NCBI GenBank assembly: GCA_034336665.1
Contig: JAPFBE010000013.1
Span: 18,455,056 to 18,519,055, forward strand
Source of the DNA: Luscinia megarhynchos
Lineage: Eukaryota > Chordata > Aves > Passeriformes > Turdidae
DNA length: 64,000 nt
Direction of reading: 5' to 3'
Part shown: positions 52,430-60,070 of the stretch, piece by piece
Layout: each line of letters begins with the position of its first letter
Numbering within the stretch: position 1 is the first letter of the stretch
Made by a program: the position numbers and the translations under genes
Notes under the pieces: generated by a model
Told to the model about the DNA's origin: nothing
Seen by the model: the letters and a program-made list of their open reading frames with translations, nothing else
Databases searched by the model: none

Positions 52430-52647
52430 TTCAACTTCAAAAATATTTAACTTCTCTTTCATTTAAGTGTTACTAAAAACACAACAATCTCTGCAAATTT
52501 GACCTGTATCAGCCCTCTCTGAAATTAAAAAAAAAAAAATCCCACAGAATTGCCCTTCTCTGGAAGTTTTCTGTATGGCTGTTTAAGTAATATCAGTCTT
52601 GCCATAGCTATGAAATACAGGTAGCCAGGAAAATGCTCCACATACTT

Positions 52648-52664
52648 GGGAATGAAGCATTCCC
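52648..52664 (-). promoter_or_regulatory. 3' UTR stem-loop D (CUU triloop)
   Basis: In the mRNA, GGGAAUG-CUU-CAUUCCC forms a perfect 7-bp stem with a three-base loop. The loop is not pyrimidine-purine-pyrimidine, so it may play a structural role or bind another factor. Confidence 0.6.
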
Positions 52665-52720
52665 TTTTGGTTGGAGGAATTTGATTGCTGGGTTTGGGGC
52701 TTTTTTACTCTTATGTAACC

Positions 52721-52735
52721 CACTATATAATAGTG
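52721..52735 (-). promoter_or_regulatory. 3' UTR stem-loop C with UAU triloop
   Basis: In the mRNA, CACUAU-UAU-AUAGUG forms a perfect 6-bp stem with a UAU triloop, extendable by two U-G pairs. It lies only 12 bases downstream of stem-loop B, so the two could be bound together. Confidence 0.7.
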
Positions 52736-52747
52736 AACAAAATACTT

Positions 52748-52764
52748 TTGTTTCATAGAAACAA
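52748..52764 (-). promoter_or_regulatory. 3' UTR stem-loop B with UAU triloop
   Basis: In the mRNA, UUGUUUC-UAU-GAAACAA forms a perfect 7-bp stem with a UAU triloop. A pyrimidine-purine-pyrimidine triloop on a short stem is the recognition form for Regnase-1 and Roquin. Binding itself is inferred. Confidence 0.75.
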
Positions 52765-52768
52765 CTAA

Positions 52769-52791
52769 CATTTGCCCACACTAGGCAAATG
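52769..52791 (-). promoter_or_regulatory. 3' UTR stem-loop A (7-nt loop)
   Basis: In the mRNA, CAUUUGCC and GGCAAAUG pair perfectly over 8 bp around the loop UAGUGUG. A G-U and an A-U pair extend the stem outward to 10 bp (52767-52793). It is the first of four closely spaced hairpins just after the stop codon. Confidence 0.7.
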
Positions 52792-52865
52792 CTCTATTTA
52801 CAGATTCATTAGGACTGCCTGACTGACAGTGAGTGTAAGTTGCTGAACTCCAAGAAACATGGAGC

Positions 52866-52919
52866 CTAAAACGGCGACACTCTCTGCTGAATCGCCTTCC
52901 CTTTGAGGATACGTCTTAT
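52866..52919 (-). CDS. NFKBIZ: NFKBIZ coding exon 12 with stop
   Basis: Encodes the C-terminus IRRILKGKAIQQRVSPF and a TAG stop at 52866-52868. Human ends in a very similar RRILKGKSIQQR tail. The acceptor is CTTCTCCAG/ATAAGA. Confidence 0.94.
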   Translation of the reverse strand: MRRILKGKAIQQRVSPF

Positions 52920-55900
52920 CTGGAGAAGAGAAAAGGACAAAAACATCAGGATTCATCATCTTGAAGTGAGTCACAATTTGAAAAAATCCCACCCTAGATC
53001 CAGTTTTGCATTCATTTATCCAAGCCTAGCTCCCTGGGTTCAGTTACACCAGAAATGACCCCACTTTACAGCATTTGAACCAATGAAAGGCAACAACTCA
53101 GCTATGCTTAAGTTACTAGTCTTAGGTCAAGAGTCAGCTTTTCTATCAAGCAGGAAAAATGGATTTTCATCATCTGTTACTAAGGCCTAAGAACTGTCAC
53201 TACCAATTCTGACAAGAGCAATAAAAGCATGAACTCAGGCCATACTGAGATGAGCAAGAGAAGGAGTACTGTCTCCAGTATGTTGCAGGATTACAAAGAC
53301 AAAGGCTATCTTGACAGGTAAAAGCTTCTAAGATGGAAAAAAACAAAGCTGCACATGAAACCTAAAATTTCACAATATTCTGCCTGATCTTGATGCTGAA
53401 GCTAAAGTTGTAAAGAATAAAATGGCACTTGCTAAATCTTTTCCTTGAAAGCTGCAACTCAAAACCCCAAAGAAACTTCTGGAGTGGAATACAGCTTTTG
53501 TGTGGACAGGGACAGACAGAGGGAGAGGGCTGTTATGGATTTTTTACCTGTTCCCCTATGAGGCCGTCAGGAACCAGATGAACTGGCTGCTCATTCTCCA
53601 GGTTCCTGGCGCTGGGATCGGCCCCCTTGCGCATGAGCAGGCGCACAGCATCCAGCTGGCTCACGCGGTACTGCAGGCTGGCGGCCACGTGCAGGGCTGT
53701 GTTGCCGTTGTAAGCCTGGGGACCACAAAGCAACTCCATGAAGGAAGAGTGGGGGAATGAGCCTGTCTTTCTCTATCTGCATTATGAAAAAATCACCATA
53801 CCTTTGCATTAACAAAAGAGAGATAGTTAGGCAGCTCCAAAAAGAGACGAATGAGCTCCAGGTTTGCTTCTTCTGCTGCCAAATGTAAAGCGGAGCGACC
53901 ACTTTTGCGATCCTATCAAAAAAGAAACTGTTTAGTCTTCCCTGCAGGTGCTTCACCTATCCAGGGGGAACATGCAGACAAATAAAAATAGAAAGAGAAG
54001 TAACTAGAGTGTTGAGCAAACATACTTGCACTACAATTCATCAAAAGTGAATCTGAATATACATATTTTAATATCAACATCTAATGAACAATGGAACCTG
54101 ATCTCATCTGCAGGTAAGCTTGCATAATGCAATAGTTGATATTTTGGCTAAGTAATGGTCTGGCACGGCACAGACCTGAACTGCACAGGTAAGCAGTTTT
54201 TAATTAAAATTTGCAGTTCAAGAACAAGGTGTCATCAGTACCCTACTACTATGGGTACCTCCAAGTGCTCCAAACATATTCTTACTTTGGCTGCAGTCAC
54301 TCACTGCAGCCAATGCAGCATCATTCCTAGTCTAGAGATTAGGCTGTCACCTCCCTCTTTCCCCAGGGTTCGTTTGCATTGAAAATACCTTGCTCTGAAT
54401 AAATGCAACATTCTTATAGCATCTGGGTAAATTATGCTGTAGGGAAGCTTCCAAATTAGTCTACTTCCTTTGTAACAAATGCAGTGTGGGAGAAAGGGGC
54501 ATATTCTGCTTCCACGTTCTCTCTGGATCTGGCACTTCAGACTGAGGCATTTCACTTACTTTTGCTTCAACAGAGGCTCCCATTTGTATCAGAATCTTGA
54601 TGGTTTCTACCAGGCTCTTTGTTTCTCAGCAGAAGCTCCTGGACCTCAGGGGAATGAGGTGGCTGACAGTTCTGCAGTTCATGTAGCACAGCATTATGGG
54701 CCAGAACTGCACAGTGCAATGCTGTCAAACCTGATTTAAAAGAAGCAAAGTTATCATGAATGAAAAAATGCAATACAGAAGCATTGAATGCCTGCCTGTT
54801 TCAGAGTTTGGACAAAGGAGCCTCCATCCCCATTAAGCCCAGGGATGGTTCTGTATTTCTAAGTGACAGTGACTACTCCCAAGCAGCTTGAGATCTGGAC
54901 TGTCCATCAACAGAAGAGTGAAGTAGTAGCCTACTGTGAGCTCTCAGCCGGCAGATGATGAAAGAATCAATTTCTAATACTTTTTTTTTTACAATATACA
55001 TTAGAAAAGAGTTGTTTTATGGAAAAGAGGTCCAAATAAAACAGAATCTGGCTTCTGTATCCACTGACACAACGCTAGCACTCCAATGTTTAAAACAATG
55101 GCCAGTTACAACCTATGCTCTCCATGCCAAACACAGCAATCACATTTAAGACACAGACTAACCACATTTTCATCTGACAGATATGTCAATTGTACCTGTA
55201 AATTTGTAAAATTGAAAAATTGAAATTTGAAAAAGTAGTATTTCATTTTATTGCATTCCCATTAGCAGGTATAAAACATTGTACTATTCAGTAAATCTGT
55301 AAAATATAAACTCTTAACTACTCACCATCATAGTTTGTTGCCTCAAGGTCCACATACTGATGGCTTCCCATGGCTCCCTTTTGGATTGCCTACAAAAGTG
55401 AGAACAGGTACACATTTAGGTCTTATCCAAATCACATACTGCTTCAAACTTATGTCTTACTGCAATAACTGTAACAAAGCTGCAATAAATAACAGCATTC
55501 CTGGAAGTGTTCAAGGCCAGGCTGAACAGGCCTCTGAGCAACATGGTCTAGTGAAAGGTGCCCCTATGCACAGCAGGGGGGTTGGAACTAGAAAATCTTT
55601 GAAGTCCTTTGAAGTCATTCTATGATTAAGAGGAGACTTACTGTTTTGGCTTGGTAAACTAGAAAATCCCCCCAAAATTACTCAAAAATATTGATGCGAA
55701 CCTTAACGAGAAATTCAGTCCCACTTTAAGCTCTATGTGTTGACAGACTCACACGGCTGCCCAGAGAGAAAGATAAGGCAGGAGTGGTGTTTCCAGAGCT
55801 TCCCAGCACAGCTAACACCAAGGGTAGGAGTCAAGGGCCAGGGCAGAGCTGTGCCTGCCTGGCTCTTACCTGGAGGACCTGGGCATGCCCCTTCTCAGCG

Positions 55901-58900
55901 CAGACATGCAGCGGCGTCCTACCCCAGCAGTCTGTGGTGTTCACTTGAGCCCCCAAGCTAACCAAGTCCTGTACAATGAGATGCTGATTGGCAGCCACAG
56001 CAACCTGGAAAGCACTCTGCAAACATCAAGAAGAAAATTTAAGCTATTAGTCATCTGATCTCTAACAGGAAGGAGCAACTAAAACAAATAAAAACCCTAG
56101 CTACCTGGTATTATTTAAGCAGTGATTATGAATACTAGGAAGCCAGGACAAATGAAGCAGAGCACATAGTTTTACCAGCTCAAGGTGATCCCAAGAAGTA
56201 TTAATAGCTCAAGGTTAATATTAGTATGCAGGCTAAATCTTGGGGTTAATATTAAATAAGCATTTCACCACATCTTTCCCAAGGTTCAGACATGCAGAAC
56301 ACTCAGGTGCACAAAGCAGGTGCAAAGATTTTTTTCAAAACCTCACCTGGCCATTGTGCTCTTTAATATCCAGCATGTGCAGGGCAGCCATCTTCCTTGC
56401 AAGAACATAGGAGAGTGCTCGACGGCCCTGGGCCACAGCGATGTGGAGGAAGCTGCAGGAAAGATGGGCAACAGTGTTACATCACTAGACATAAACTAAG
56501 GGCTCAAGACACCAGAAAACCAAACGTATAGAAGGCGTGTTATGCTGCCAGCTTCAGATCTCTCTGTGTAACTAAGACAGGAACATGGCTATTTTCTTAC
56601 CAGGGCAATTTAAAGCATCTAAATTAGAAAGTTTTCCTGCCCTTTTAGCCAAATCTATCTATAAGCACCTGAAATTAAAAAATACATCTAACTCAAGTGT
56701 GCAGGAGCTCTGCATGGCCACCATCAGCCACACCACACCTTTCACTTGATCAGCCAAACCACTGTACTTGTGACACAAACACTGCTACTGAACTGCTTCA
56801 CTATAACCCAGTCTGCCAAAACCCAAACAGAAACATCCCCCACAGAACGCCAGGATAAAAGCTGCTCACGTGTCTCCGTCGGCGTCTTTTGCAAGGAACT
56901 GGTCTTGAGAGATGTTAGCCAGCTTGTTCTCCTCCTGTTCCACTTGCCACTGGAAAAAGGACTTGCCCAGCTGCGTCGTGCTTCTGGCAAGGTTTTGGTC
57001 AGGCAGGGACACGTTCAGAGCAGCCAGCGAGATGCTGCGCTCCAGCCCACCACAGAGGTTGCTGGAGAGCAAGCCGAAGCCGGCGGCGTGAGGGGCGGCC
57101 TCGGGCTGCGGGTGGGCGCTGCTCAGCGGCGGGAGGGGGCTGGAGATGCTGTCCGAGCCCTCCGAGTCATTCAGGAGGGAGGAGAAGCTCTGTGGGGGGC
57201 AGTACTGCAGCTCGTGGCTCTCAAAGGTGCCCTGCTGGTAGGCAGGAGACTGCTCACTGGCAACAAACGGCCTGTAGTCCAGGGAGGCGTCTGAGGGATA
57301 ACTCTGTGACAAATCTTGGCTCTGGGATGCCGGGAACTGGTAATGCTGTGGAGGATCAAGCATATGCTGGCTGGTGTGGTCTTGGAATGCCTGGTACTTC
57401 TGGGATGGGGAGAAAGCCTGTGTTCCTGGGCTGTCCTGGTACTGCTCAGCAGGTGAGCCGTGGCTGGAGACTGAGTGCAGCCAGCTCACCTGCACCGTGT
57501 TCAGGGAAATGGGGCTCGACTCGTTCTTGATGTTTATAATGTTCTGAAGCAGATCAGAACTGCTGTCGTGCTTTGGGTCACTTTTATGTGTCTCCTCCAT
57601 GCTATCCATAGAAGTTGGTGTCTGGGGTGGGGTCTGACGGGGAAAAAAAATATAAAAATAAAAAAAGGCAAATCAAAACAAGCCCCAGAAAATTAGAGGT
57701 ATAGTTGCATCTGGTAGTTTCCGATCATACAAAACAAACTGAAAAACAAAGGTACAGAAAAAATTACTGTAAACTTACCAGGAGATGTGGGTGAACATTT
57801 GCTTGGCGTTTGAAAGAAGGTCCATCAGAAAGGAGTTCAGGAGCCTTTCTTTTGCCACTGTGGCCCAGTATGCTCTTCAGTTCTGATGAAAATAAATTTA
57901 GAATCCATTTAGAGGTTACTCTTACAATTGGTTTAAAATGTTACTGCAGGACATGTATTAAAAAATGGTCTACCTGTGTACGGTTCGTAGCTCACCAATC
58001 CTCCTTGTGCCTGTTAAGAAAAAAACAAATTTTTTGGTTATTATAATATTCTGTCTGGAGGAAATAAATAAAAAAAACAATCCACCCCCAAAAAAACAAA
58101 CAAGAAAATAGACATTACTTCCTTCTATAAACACAGAATAGACCTTAGAATAACTCTAGTACGTGGCTGTCTAACCTTAACTTAATTGCTTTTAATTAAG
58201 GTTAGAAAATGGAAATACTTTATTTAAACTTAAATAAAACACAGTTTTTCTTTAGGCTTTTCAAGCCATTTGTTATAATACCACAAAACTCAAGAAAATC
58301 GAGAGAAAGATGCTATTCCTTCCAGAGACCTGAGGATTTTTTAATACATAAATAACCCAGCCAATTTTACACTTCTTTTAGTGCCATGAACCTTTCTATG
58401 CAAAAAATCTTCCTCTGACAACACTTATCTATGAAGCTTTCAAACACGCACTCGGAAAAAAAATCTAATCAAATATAAAACATCCTTTAATCTTCTAAGA
58501 ATTTTTGTCTTTTCAGACTGAAAGGGCCTACTTTTACACTATGTGCTTTGCACAGAGCAGTGCAATAGCATGACAAACAAATCTGACAAAAAATCCCTAA
58601 CCCTTCCAATGAATGATCTCATTCCAGTAAACACGGAATTTCTGCGGTTTCGCAACACAAATGTATCTTTATCCAGACTCCCTTTGGAAAATAAAGCTTA
58701 GTAAGAACATTTTTTAGTGCCTCCTTCTCTCACAGTAAACCTCCTTTCTGATTTTTTCCCAGCTGTACTTTTCCATTAGGTGTTGAGAAGGAAAAACCCT
58801 GACTCCATCCACAGCAGATACAGTAGAAGCTCATTTCTAGCATTACCACAAAGTGCTTTCTTCCCAGCTTCGGTAACCATTAAAATCAAACCTGCCAGTG

Positions 58901-59701
58901 CAGAAAGCTGCCGGTTACCTTGCTCTCCTCGGTGGCAGGACCCGAGGACATCTGCTTGCTGCTCCTGAAGTGCAGCAGGAGCTCCTTCACGGAGTTCTTC
59001 ACGCGGACCCCCTGGAAAGGTCCTCTGTGCTGCTTTCCTCCCCCCATGTGCTGTTCAACTGTGGGGACACGAAAACAACACCCGAACTTAAGACACCCCT
59101 TTCGTTTGCGTTCAGCGAATAATAAATTAAAAAAAAAAAAAAGTAGGAACTCCTGTGGGAAAGCACCTAGATCCTGGTTTAGCAGAGAGGATCCAGGGAG
59201 CTGCCCCGCGTATCCCTTGGCCATCCCACGAGCATGCGGCTCGTCGCTGTCCCGGGACGGCCCTGCCGCTCCCGCTCCCCGGACGGAAACACTCCGGCAC
59301 CGGGCGCGGGGCGCCGGCCAAACGCGCCCGCTCCCCACCCTCCGGCCGCCGGCACAGCCCGAGGGAGCAGCGGCGGCCTCGGCCCGAGGGGCCGGAGCGG
59401 GAACACCGCGGCTCCGCGCCCTCCCCGCCACCCGCCGGCCGGACCCGCCGCGGGGACCCGCCGTACCTTGCAGCGCGGGGCGGGGGCCGCCCCGGGGCTC
59501 CCTCCGGCCGCCGCCGCGGCTGCTCACCGAGAGGTCCGAGTCGGATCCCGGCGAGCCCGGGGCGGAGGAATGCGCCGGCGAGCAGCTGCCCTCGCTGGAG
59601 TGGGGCGAGGCGCCGTAGAAGTAGGCGAGGTTGATGGGGCTGCTGAGGGTGCCGCCGTCGCCGCCATCGGGCGCCGCGTCCCGGCTGCTCTCCACGATCA
59701 T
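52866..59701 (-). CDS. NFKBIZ: NFKBIZ, I-kappa-B zeta (MAIL), 12 coding exons
   Basis: Inducible nuclear ankyrin-repeat regulator that binds NF-kB p50 on chromatin and switches on secondary-response genes such as IL-6 and antimicrobial genes. Seen in the sequence: the start MIVESSRDAAPDGG and SPINLAYFYGASP, an OCA-type motif GVRVKNSVKELLL (about residues 95-107), a basic nuclear localisation signal (KRK 148-150 to KR 162-163), TPPQTPT (from 173), FQWQVEQE and DGDTFLHIAVAQGRR opening the ankyrin domain (from about 424), and a C-terminus with RRILKGK. Lengths of exons 1 to 12 are 235, 140, 37, 104, 764, 106, 147, 64, 171, 111, 168 and 54 bases. All introns are GT-AG and phases join correctly except for one extra base in exon 9 (54617). 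Without that base the product is 699 residues, against 718 as I recall for human. ATG 59701 is chosen because it is the conserved MIV start and has G at -3. An upstream in-frame codon at 59746 is GTG, not ATG. Identification is by remembered family sequence, not a search. Confidence 0.97.
52920..53547 (-). other. NFKBIZ intron 11
   Basis: A 628-base GT-AG intron, AT-rich, with nothing recognisable in it. Confidence 0.8.
53548..53715 (-). CDS. NFKBIZ: NFKBIZ coding exon 11 (ankyrin repeats 6-7)
   Basis: Encodes AYNGNTALHVAASLQYRVSQ, LDAVRLLMRKGADPSARNLE and NEQPVHLVPDGLIGEQ, nearly identical to the mammalian protein as I recall it. The acceptor is CCCCAG/GCTTAC and the donor GAACAG/GTAAAA, phase 0. 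Confidence 0.96.
53802..53912 (-). CDS. NFKBIZ: NFKBIZ coding exon 10 (ankyrin repeat 5)
   Basis: Encodes DRKSGRSALHLAAEEANLEL followed by IRLFLELPNYLSFVNAK, an ankyrin repeat with the usual ALHLAAE core. The acceptor is TTGATAG/GATCGC and the donor GCAAAG/GTATGG, phase 0. It is intact despite the upstream frameshift in exon 9. Confidence 0.95.
53913..54559 (-). other. NFKBIZ intron 9
   Basis: A 647-base GT-AG intron. I see no repeat or hidden exon. Confidence 0.8.
54560..54730 (-). CDS. NFKBIZ: NFKBIZ coding exon 9 (ankyrin repeat 4), frameshifted
   Basis: Encodes GLTALHCAVLAHNAVLHELQ and, further on, SPEVQELLLRNK. After residue 570 the frame breaks: an extra G (plus-strand C at 54617) sits between AAA and AGC. 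The frame as written then reads 16 unrelated residues to a TGA at 54567-54569. Skipping one base restores the expected SLVETIKILIQMGASVEAK and exact phase with exon 10. The exon is 171 bases, where 170 would keep the frame. The acceptor is AAATCAG/GTTTGA and the donor GCAAAA/GTAAGT. Confidence 0.94.
54731..55325 (-). other. NFKBIZ intron 8
   Basis: A 595-base AT-rich GT-AG intron with nothing recognisable in it. Confidence 0.8.
55326..55389 (-). CDS. NFKBIZ: NFKBIZ coding exon 8
   Basis: Encodes AIQKGAMGSHQYVDLEATNY followed by D and one base of the next codon. This corresponds to the loop before the fourth ankyrin repeat. The acceptor is TTTTGTAG/GCAATC and the donor TATGATG/GTGAGT, phase 1. 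Confidence 0.95.
55499..55627 (+). mobile_element. CR1 LINE 3' fragment in NFKBIZ intron 7
   Basis: The last ~130 bases of a CR1 element: TGGAAGTGTTCAAGGCCAGG, then CATGGTCTAGTG, GGGGGGTTGGAACTAGA, and a 3' end TCATTCTATGATT that matches the CR1 terminal octamer. It is 5' truncated and inserted antisense to NFKBIZ in the 480-base intron 7 (55390-55869). Confidence 0.9.
55870..56016 (-). CDS. NFKBIZ: NFKBIZ coding exon 7 (ankyrin repeats 2-3)
   Basis: Encodes residues 463-511: SAFQVAVAANQHLIVQDLVS, then LGAQVNTTDCWGRTPLHVCA and EKGHAQVLQ. The TPLH signature of ankyrin repeats is plain. The acceptor is TTTGCAG/AGTGCT and the donor CTCCAG/GTAAGA, phase 0. Confidence 0.96.
56017..56346 (-). other. 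NFKBIZ intron 6
   Basis: A 330-base GT-AG intron. It holds nothing recognisable apart from two short repeats of the phrase AGCTCAAGGT on the plus strand near 56179 and 56207. Confidence 0.75.
56347..56452 (-). CDS. NFKBIZ: NFKBIZ coding exon 6 (ankyrin repeat 1)
   Basis: Completes T427 and encodes FLHIAVAQGRRALSYVLARK followed by MAALHMLDIKEHNGQ, the first ankyrin repeat. The acceptor is TCCTGCAG/CTTCCT and the donor GGCCAG/GTGAGG, phase 0. Confidence 0.96.
56453..56869 (-). other. NFKBIZ intron 5
   Basis: A 417-base GT-AG intron. I see no repeat or hidden exon in it. Confidence 0.8.
56870..57633 (-). CDS. NFKBIZ: NFKBIZ coding exon 5 (transactivation region)
   Basis: The large 764-base exon, residues 173-426 plus two bases. 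It begins TPPQTPTSMDSMEE, then DLLQNIINIKNE and LNTVQVSWL, followed by a Q/S/P/Y-rich low-complexity stretch typical of a transactivation domain. It ends with TTQLGKSFFQWQVEQEENKL and DADGDT, the entry to the ankyrin domain. The acceptor is CCCGTCAG/ACCCCA and the donor GACAC/GTGAGC, phase 2. The open frame is unbroken. Confidence 0.96.
57779..57882 (-). CDS. NFKBIZ: NFKBIZ coding exon 4 (nuclear localisation signal)
   Basis: Encodes residues 138-172: ELKSILGHSGKRKAPELLSD followed by GPSFKRQANVHPHLL. The two basic clusters KRK and KR, separated by 11 residues, form the nuclear localisation signal expected for this nuclear protein. The acceptor is TTTTCATCAG/AACTGA and the donor CTCCTG/GTAAGT, phase 0. 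Confidence 0.95.
57974..58010 (-). CDS. NFKBIZ: NFKBIZ coding exon 3 (37-base micro-exon)
   Basis: A 37-base exon encoding AQGGLVSYEPYT plus one base. The acceptor is TTAACAG/GCACAA and the donor ACACAG/GTAGAC. It is too short to be recognised alone. It is supported by splice sites, by exact phase with exons 2 and 4, and by its place between the OCA-type motif and the nuclear localisation signal, where human has a similar TQG...ELK stretch. Confidence 0.9.
58011..58918 (-). other. NFKBIZ intron 2
   Basis: A 908-base intron, AT-rich, with no recognisable exon or repeat. It contains an 11-bp inverted repeat (58170-58180 and 58196-58206). Confidence 0.8.
58919..59058 (-). CDS. NFKBIZ: NFKBIZ coding exon 2 (OCA-type motif)
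   Basis: Encodes residues 79-125, starting VEQHMGGGKQHRG and followed by PFQGVRVKNSVKELLLHF. The block GVRVK..VKELL is the peptide shared by OCA-B family coactivators and I-kappa-B zeta, which contacts POU2F (OCT) factors on DNA. The acceptor is CCCCACAG/TTGAAC and the donor AGCAAG/GTAACC, phase 0. Confidence 0.95.
59059..59466 (-). other. NFKBIZ: NFKBIZ intron 1, in frame and stop-free
   Basis: A 408-base GT-AG intron (136 codons exactly). The coding frame remains open from exon 1 through the intron to exon 2 and only stops in intron 2 at about 58886. Its 5' half is GC-rich. The 3' part holds an A-run (T-run in plus-sense complement) at 59129-59142. Confidence 0.8.
59467..59701 (-). CDS. 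NFKBIZ: NFKBIZ coding exon 1
   Basis: Encodes residues 1-78 plus one base of codon 79. It begins MIVESSRD, then SPINLAYFYGASP and SAPGSPGSDSD, which match the conserved N-terminus. The end is GC-rich (PRGGPRPALQ). The donor on the minus strand is CTGCAAG/GTACGG, phase 1. The reading frame stays open straight through intron 1 into exon 2. Confidence 0.95.
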
Positions 59702-59800
59702 GGCGGTGCGGCGGGCAGGCGGCGGAGCGGGCGCGGGCACAGGCACGGCCAGGGCTGGCGGGCGGCGCGGCGGCTCTGGGGGCGCGGGGCCGCGGCCGCG

Positions 59801-59806
59801 CTTATA
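59801..59806 (-). promoter_or_regulatory. NFKBIZ: TATA-like box of NFKBIZ
   Basis: The minus strand reads CTATAAGC inside very GC-rich DNA. It lies about 105 bases upstream of the ATG, which puts a start site near 59775 and a 5' UTR of about 75 bases. A TATA box fits a strongly inducible gene. Two GC boxes (GGGCGGGGC, plus-strand 59822-59830 and 59836-59844) lie just upstream. By eye I found no perfect GGGRNNYYCC kappa-B site in the next 240 bases. Confidence 0.6.
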
Positions 59807-60070
59807 GCGGGTCCGGCCCCCGGGCGGGGCCGGCCGGGCGGGGCCGCGCTTCCCGGCAGGGCGGCGGGCGGAGCCCGGCCGTGAGGGCCCGCTGCCGCTG
59901 CCCGGGACAGCGCGGGGGTATGGCCGCGGGCCGCCTCACGCCTCCTCGCCTAAGCGTGCCCCCGTGGGCTTCGCGGAGTAGCAGAGTATCCTGAATTGGT
60001 GTCGACAGGACCACCGCGTCCCGCTCCTGGCCCTGCCCAGGAATCACACGCGAGCCTCGCAGCGCTGTAT

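Larger units (their letters stand above)
51410..52865 (-). other. NFKBIZ: NFKBIZ 3' untranslated region
   Basis: About 1.45 kb, AT-rich, from the TAG stop to the predicted cleavage site. It contains a hairpin cluster near its 5' end (52648-52793), an AU-rich element (52419-52429) and a terminal AATAAA (51428-51433). The exact 3' end is inferred from the signal, not observed. Known from mammals: I-kappa-B zeta mRNA is short-lived and is controlled through its 3' UTR by Regnase-1 and Roquin. Confidence 0.8.
59180..60070. promoter_or_regulatory. CpG island over NFKBIZ promoter and exon 1
   Basis: Dense CpG dinucleotides and GC-rich sequence begin inside intron 1, cover exon 1 and the TATA-like box, and fade about 370 bases upstream of the ATG. 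Flanking sequence on both sides is CpG-poor. Edges are judged by eye. Confidence 0.85.

Noticed and set aside
58886..59746. 286-residue minus-strand ORF as a single-exon gene starting at 59746
   Set aside because: The codon at 59746 is GTG. The ORF is NFKBIZ exon 1, intron 1 and exon 2 read through. The conserved start is ATG 59701.
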